A program made the position numbers and the translations under genes. Positions 33,801 to 39,343 of a DNA stretch of 39,343 bases are shown in pieces. Origin of the DNA: Chromera velia (lineage: Eukaryota > Sar > Chromeraceae); contig JAHBMJ010001583.1 in NCBI GenBank assembly GCA_018398765.1, positions 12,501 to 51,843 of the forward strand, read 5' to 3'. Positions within the stretch are counted from its first letter, which is position 1; each line of letters starts with the position of its first letter. The notes under the pieces were generated by a model. It was given only the letters and a program-made list of their open reading frames with translations, was not told the origin of the DNA and did not search any database.

Positions 33801-36800
33801 CTCCCCCTCCTCCTCCCCCTGCTCCGCCGGCTCTGCTCCCCTTTCTCTTGGACTTTGTCGTTTCTCTTTCTCGCTTGCTGCACGCAGACCTTGGATCACT
33901 TAAGTGTTTAATTTTTCGTCCCATAGAATAGGGCAAGCCATACACCCACAAACCTTCTTTCCTACCGAACAAGCATCACGACGTCAGGATGCATGGTGAC
34001 ACGCGTTTATGGGAGAACGGAGATGATGGCAGCCATATCTTTCCGACCCGACATGTGACGTCGCTTTTCGGTCACTGCGACAGATTCTGATGGATTACTT
34101 GCAGAAACATCCATCCGTTCTTTCTGTCAAGAACAAGAAACTCTTCGAACAGAGCAAGAAACAAACAAAACCGAGGAATGGATTAGATGCATCTCAGCAA
34201 GAGGAGTTGACAAAAAAGGAATGCATGCCGAACAAACCCAATATCTCGCTCACTGACGACAGGAGCAGTCAAAGAGTAAACCGGCAATTACAGAGGTTCA
34301 TACAACCTACCGGCGGGACTGCCTGTCAGACTAGCTGCCTGACAGATAGACCGACTCACCAGAAGATCGAGTATTGTCTCGTCGGGGTCTTCTGCAGTGG
34401 TCCTCCCGTCTCGCGGATGGCCTCTCCGCGCCTCTCAAGACGCACCGCGGCACTCTGCAAAACATAAAAGAAGAAAGAAAAAGAAAGGGAAGGAGACCGA
34501 ATCAATCTGGATGTACAATGATGGGCAGTATCTGAACAGACGATTTGTCCTTTCGAATCGAATCGGACTCTTTGCTTCGTTCAGCAAAACAAAAACACTA
34601 GGGAAGACTAAAATCCAGAAGGGGCGCGAGGCAAGAAAAGAGACAAAGTGAGAGAAGCAACAAAGAGACATGCAGACAATGGCCAACAACCGACCGACCG
34701 ACTGACCCATTGTAGAAGATTTGCAATTTGCACCCTTGTCCGTTCGTTCAGCCTCAACGGATTGACAGGAACGTCCAAGTCTTCAATGATGCTCACACGC
34801 CAGGGGTGCAAATCGACCCGAATTTCTCTGCAAAAGCACAAAATTGGATGGAGATTCGTTTTGTTTTGAAATAGCTACCACATGAGAGCAGATCTGTCGC
34901 ATACTTCCTTCGTGGTCCCTTCCTTTTTCGATTCCTACTTTCATTATTCATTATCATTGAATCCATTCATTGATTCACTCGTTCACTCGTTCAATCCGTC
35001 GTTCATTGAGTACTGCATTCACTAGTTCATGAATTTCGCCTTTCTGCGGCATCTTCCTTTCATTCATTGTTTTGTTCACTCGTCCGTTAACTTGATGATT
35101 TTTCCAGTTCAGAGCGTTTAAGACAGACAAACCGGTCTCTGATGGTTGGAAGCAGAGCCATTAGAAAGAAGAGGACCAAGAAAACAAACAAAAGTATAAG
35201 CAAACCGCTAACGAGGGACCGGAGGAAACAAATAGGAAACAGACACGTATATCCCGCGTACAAGCGCATCCATTTGCCAACCACCCCCCTTTCTGAAAAC
35301 TGTGCAGGCTCCGACTCTTCTCCACTTTTTTCTTCTTTCAACCAAGAAGCTCGTGTCCTCTCATACCCGAACCTTTTCTGAAGAAAAAACTCGTTTAATC
35401 CAACTCACGGTGAGGGCATGTTGTGGTCTCCAGCCGAGCCTTCTGCTGCCTGGAAAAAGACTGTCCCCACGGTCAGCATCCTCCAGTCCTGCATGGTTGC
35501 ATCAAATCAAAGAAAGGCAGAAGAAATGCAAGGCAGGAAAGCATGGTGGCAAGCAGGCTCCCTCCCGATGAGATGATGTGGCTTCGCGAGAGAGAATGCG
35601 AAAGCGAATACGATTAGATGTATGCAAGCCCAAACCCTCTGGGGAAAGGATTCACCGAAACCTGGGCCCGCAAAAAGATGTGCCAAGAAGTCTACCACTA
35701 GGCCGCAGAAAAGAGAAATGAACACCTGAGGCCTCGACCTCGATTAAACCACAGGAGTTTTGACAAAAAGGAAAAAGTGACGACTAAATGTAAAAAGAAA
35801 GAGAGATAAGTAAAGATGGATTCGCATGTCAGAAAGATTGAAGAGGAAAAAGACAAATGACCCACTCGGCTTAGAAGCCCCGCCATGAGGGAGGGCCTCC
35901 TGCACGAGAGCACATTTGAAAGGGCCCTCGATCGTGTCCATTCCTTCAAGAGGGGAAGCAGATTCACACCGCTTTTTCGATACGATGGCTTTCCGTCATC
36001 GATTTCGTCCTCCTCCTTCAAATCGGGTTGGAGCACACGGCGCATCGCTACTGCCTCTCTCATCCTCGTACCGGACGATTGCATCATCGTCATGATCCCT
36101 GCCACTGACGCACGCAGAGATCGAGTCTTCACAGCTGCAACTGGACGCCCGTGCTCGTCTACACTCGGCTTGATCCTGACCCCCATCTCACCTTCGACCA
36201 AGTCGACCGACCGCCTTCCCCTCGACCGTGCAGCATCCGATTCTGCAAGTTCACTCGACCAGTCAGATATGTCACCACCTGGCTGGTGAGACACAGGAAA
36301 GGGCTCCTCAAGATGTGCTCCTTGGGCTTGTCCAGTTGGAAGCTCATGAGGAGAGTTCTCGATGTCGACTAGGTGTTCAGCGAGACTGTCTGGATCCGGA
36401 AGCTGCGAAAAGTCAACTCCATGGAGTGTGAAGGCCGCCTGGAGTGTGAAGACTCTCTTTCTAGGAGAGGCCTCAGGATTAGTGGGGGAGAGGTCCAGCA
36501 GTCCGCTGCCTGACTGAGCGGCTTTGTACTGCTGCAGTGGGTGGTTCGATTCTCTTTTGGACTGTCTCTGACTCTTCATTGTGCTGTCTGGACTGCAAGT
36601 CCCTTCCTGCTCTCTCTCTTTCTCTTCCCCCCTCTTCTTCGATCCTTCCTCGTCCATTCCGATGGATTCTGTCACATCGGGAGGGAAGAAGAGATTCGGT
36701 TGATCGGACTCCATCAGAGACATTCTCTGTTGCTCCGGGGAGTCAATCTCTACTGGCATTTCAATCAATCCTGTAGTGCTCTTCCGAGGAGGGGGAATCT

Positions 36801-37932
36801 CCGGCAGATCAGTAACGACCGGTTCTTGGTGACAACGCACCACCAGGGCCTGACGCACGACGAAGAGATTCTGGAAGACCAGCGCTGCGACGTCGGAGCG
36901 TTGAATCCTGGGATTCACAGGCTCGACTATGCTGCTGAGGGGGTCGGAGTGAGGGAGTCTGCTTTCTTCGTCCTCTGCGTTAGGATCACGAGGGATTTCA
37001 TGCCAGCTAGCGAACCTGATGTGGAATTTTCTTTGGCCCTCGTAAGAGATCAGACAGGGGCAGAGTTCATCTGGAGTGCCCAGAAAGGAGAACTCGCCTA
37101 TCTGCACAGATCGATCATGCAGAAATAAAAAGAAAGGTTTCACCCGGAGTCAAAACGGTTTCTTTGAGACTTGTAAATCTTGCAGAAAACGAATTTCAAA
37201 GCAACGCAGTAGATGTTCATGAAACGGGACAGAGAGCTCTCTGCACACCCACTCTACACCCAGGCTGTGTGTCTCATGTGTCACCTCGAGCTGAGCAACG
37301 AACACATGCTGTCGACTCAACTGACCACATGGCCGTTGACGATCACAGAGATGATGCGCTTAAAGCTGCCTGCACTCACACACACACGCAGGAGGGCATT
37401 TGAGAAAGTCATCTTTGTTTCAGCAAAGCGAATCAAATCAATGCATTTCATTCATTCTTGTGAATTGGAAACACCGGAAGGGGCGCACGTTAACCACCAT
37501 TATAATACGTTCTTCGTTGGAAGCTGAATGATTCTTCAAGAACCAGAGGAAGCATTCAACACCACTGACGAAGATATTGATCTCTCGTGATGAGAGTGTC
37601 TTCGAATGTGATGCGTGGCTGTTTGCACTGTTTTCCCTCTCTGTTTGCATTCTCCTCGAATCGCCTGTCTGAGGGACTGTAGTGTGTATGCATTCATAAA
37701 AGAAATGTGTTTTGTTTCAATCCAGCGGCATTTAAAACTTCTGCGTTCACAGCAGGAAGATCATCACTTCGTTTGCCTGCCTGCCCATCTGTCTACCATC
37801 TGCCAAAGAGAAGGGAAGGCACTACATACGTACCAGTGGACGAGAAGTGCGCACAGAGTCGGACGAGGTCCCCCTTTTTGAAGAAGAGGCCCTCCTCAGG
37901 ATCCTCAGAGTTCAAAGAGGCCTCCAGAAGCC
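27564..37932 (-). CDS. Large multi-exon protein with SPRY-like segment (5' end not found)
   Basis: Exons read on the minus strand are 37932-37834, 37369-37326, 37101-35866, 35488-35409, 34827-34707, 34454-34360, 33877-33783, 33361-32768, 32439-32323, 31790-31627, 31299-31228, 31062-30956, 30162-29552, 29138-28780 and 28379-27564. All junctions keep phase, giving at least 1,535 residues. The first three exons give FFKKGDLVRL, IISVIVNGHVIGEFSF, CPCLISYEG and FHIRFA, which match the second half of a SPRY/B30.2 fold (GD...NG..G...yP...). A ~350-residue acidic linker follows. After that come well-formed segments of no known family (DWRMLTVGTVFFQAAEG; IRVDLHPWRVSIIEDLDVPV; LALIDTNALRVIKYAPDAMD with a long charged helix) and Ser/Gly-rich low-complexity sequence to the stop. 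Least certain are the end of exon 32768, the acceptor at 31299 and the donor at 28780 (28762 is an alternative). SPRY domains bind proteins; the role is otherwise unknown. No signal peptide or membrane helix was seen. Confidence 0.6.
28380..28779. repeat. Microsatellite-filled intron: (GACA)n, (GGCA)n, (CA)n, (GA)n
   Basis: Within the last intron of the minus-strand gene lie (GACA)8 near 28448-28479, (GGCA)6 near 28488-28511, (CT)n near 28612-28632, (CA)n at 28647-28698 and (GA)n at 28699-28728. Frames that cross them on either strand are artefacts. Confidence 0.9.
30163..30955. repeat. Intron with compound microsatellites and a 30-bp duplication
   Basis: This 793-nt intron holds (CA)n at 30328-30362, (GA)n to 30391, then AGAGACA and AGAGACAA-type units to about 30540. 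It then has more (GA)n to 30612, (CA)n near 30660-30690, (GA)n near 30697-30722 and (GAAA)n at 30821-30850. AGACAGGTGATGAGTCTGTC and its next six bases occur twice, 30 bases apart, near 30763 and 30793. The plus strand is almost purely purine for long stretches. Confidence 0.9.
32120..32190. repeat. (GGCA)n and (GGAA)n repeats in an intron
   Basis: GCAGGCAGGCAGGCAGGCAG is followed by G-rich GGAAGG repeats, in the intron 32322-31791 of the minus-strand gene. Confidence 0.85.
34928..35085. repeat. Degenerate TTCATTCA repeats in an intron
   Basis: Irregular repeats of ATTCATTCA and GTTCACTCGTTC fill part of the intron 35408-34828 of the minus-strand gene. No function is apparent. Confidence 0.6.
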
Positions 37933-38657
37933 CTGCCAGAATTGATTAAGGGAAGAGGGGGGGGAAAGAGTGGAATGAAGATGAGGGTTTCATCTCAGAG
38001 GTCGCGACGGCAAAAACCTAGACATTGCGGAACAAGAATTTAGATCTTTATATGAATTCGGAATCAGAGGCAGCTTTCTGGTCTGTACAGACAAGAGAGG
38101 AGAAGTTTGACTCTTCTCCTGTGCAGTTTGGCAACTGACAGACATCCAGGAAACCTCAAACGGCGGCCAGCTATCTGGAGAAAAAGCAAAAGAACAAGAG
38201 GCTTTGGGTCGAGACGCATGTATGTAACTAAACTATGGCAAAAAACCTTGGGATACATTCCATATTGATGGATACGGGAGGGAAGCGGACACGAGTGCAC
38301 TCCAGCTATCTGACCGACCCACCAGAATTGAAGATAAAAGTCATTCTCTCACTTCCAACTTCAGAGTGTGTGTGTGAGTGTGAGGAGGGGGACTTGTCGG
38401 ATCTCCCCCCTGCACGCAAATTGAAATACAGACGCAACTATCTGATGCCGAGTAGTCAGGGGTCGGAAAAGGGAGCGCAGGAAAAACAAAACAGATCAGC
38501 CGAGCGCCCTCTGTTTTGCTCTCGCGGTACGTGCAACCGGTTGGAAAGAACAAAGCGACTGCAATAAAAGAAGAATGCACGGGAAGGGTAAATGAATGAA
38601 AGAGGAGAACGCGTTCTCACAGAGATGGCGCTGCTTGTGAAACGAGTTACCAACTAC
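37933..38657. other. Expected 5' part of the SPRY-like gene; exons unresolved
   Basis: The exon starting at 37932 needs an upstream exon ending with one spare base. A good acceptor (TTTTTCTCCAG near 38181, minus) is followed by SWPPFEVSWMS in one frame or a basic frame in another, but no strong donor gives the required phase. Another acceptor near 38413 precedes a short GGDPTSPPPHTHTH exon candidate with donor GTGAGA. I could not build a unique model. Confidence 0.3.
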
Positions 38658-38899
38658 GCAAGAAGATTCTTCCTCAGGCCGTTCACTTGTTCGATCATTC
38701 TTTGGTCGCTTACTCCTTCGGCTGAAATTTTGAAGAAAACCCATGCCAAACTAAGTGCACAGATAGACGCACGCACCTTTGCTGCTGGCTGTGTTACTTT
38801 TTTCCTTCTGCAAGGTCGTTGCTGGCATGTGGGTTTTTGGAAGCTTGTGAGCTGCTTTTCCAAGGTTGGCTTTTCTCGTGGCTGGGTGCTGGGGGGTGC
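38658..38899 (-). CDS. Two tentative exons upstream of the SPRY-like gene
   Basis: Minus-strand exons 38899-38777 and 38721-38658 have good acceptors (CTCCTCTGCAG and AAAATTTCAG) and donors (GTGCGT and the weaker GTAGTT). They join in phase to read TPQHPATRKANLGKAAHK..., then EGVSDQRMIEQVNGLRKNLL. The sequence is basic with a helical end and belongs to no family I recognise. They may be 5' exons of the SPRY-like gene, or chance. Confidence 0.3.
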
Positions 38900-39343
38900 C
38901 TGCAGAGGAGGGATCGTCTTTTCATTTGAGTTCACGAAAGCAACCGAATCTACCTTGCAGAGAGTTCAACCAAGAGCAAAAGCAACAGGGACGACTCAAG
39001 GCCGTGGATGGGAAAGAACAAGAAGAAGAAAAGAAATCAAGACAGGATACTCAACCAAAGGAGGAAGGATAGATGAAGGAAGTCAATTGAGGGAAAGTAG
39101 GAGCAAAGAGATCAAGGGGAGGAAGTCAAAAGAGGAGTATCCCCATCGCACCCCGACATGTTCATGAGTCCCGAGCTGGTTTCGTGTGCGTGAGTGGATG
39201 TGCAGAAAAGACAAGAAAAGAAACCCGATCAGCCAGTCGAATAGATGCAGTCACTTGGAGGGGAGTGCGAAATGAATCAACGGCCGTGTTTCTCGCCAAC
39301 ATGCACGTCCGGGTGCCTACGCAAGCCACCCCCCCCCCCCCCC
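38900..39343. other. Contig end without a supported gene
   Basis: No reliable gene. On the minus strand near 39180 an acceptor-like CGAAACCAG precedes LGTHEHVGVRWGYSSFDF, which vaguely recalls the first half of a SPRY domain, but no donor follows. The window ends in a run of 15 C, which often marks an assembly edge. Confidence 0.35.

Overview
The window is nuclear DNA of a eukaryote. Its real genes are split by many spliceosomal introns. Two LTR-retroelement structures and many microsatellites lie between and inside the genes. No bacterial gene signals, rRNA, tRNA or CRISPR array were found. The gene content is an ankyrin/multi-pass membrane protein with an E-D-I-P-Q motif, an MSP/VAP-type protein and a large SPRY-like multidomain protein. 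With roughly balanced GC and frequent GTCAGT splice donors, this suggests a free-living protist, and a chromerid alga such as Chromera velia is my best guess. The guess rests on remembered family distribution and cannot be proved from this window.

Layout. (1) 1-4808: no convincing gene; G/T-rich low-complexity DNA grading into AT-rich DNA. (2) 4809-10923: a retroelement of LTR-internal-LTR-internal-LTR form, with three LTR copies and two ~2.2-2.4 kb internal regions that lack recognisable gag/pol. (3) 11232-18262, minus: a six-exon gene reconstructed here, in which every intron phase agrees. It encodes about 1,884 residues: signal peptide, very long ankyrin array, short Cys-rich linker, about six membrane segments and a charged tail. 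(4) 18263-18633: a short divergent promoter region with a perfect 19-bp palindrome. (5) 18634-21176 (possibly to 21459), plus: a three- or four-exon gene with a 72-bp in-frame tandem repeat and an MSP domain. (6) 21460-25579: intergenic DNA with a 48-bp tandem repeat and a GGTTCA-rich repeat element. (7) 25585-27273: a compact non-autonomous LTR element (TRIM type) with a 5-bp target-site duplication, an initiator-Met-tRNA-like primer site and a polypurine tract. (8) 27564 to at least 37932, minus: a gene of at least fifteen exons with consistent phases, encoding at least 1,535 residues. It starts with a SPRY-like segment and ends in low-complexity charged sequence; its 5' end was not found with confidence. 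(9) 38000-39343: weak candidate exons, ending in a poly-C run at the contig edge.

The most notable result is the reconstruction at 11232-18262. If it is one gene, it places more than 30 kDa-scale blocks of ankyrin repeats, normally cytosolic modules, behind a signal peptide and ahead of a multi-pass membrane domain. That would be a receptor-like ankyrin ectodomain. The splice models are read by eye from the sequence and need transcript support.
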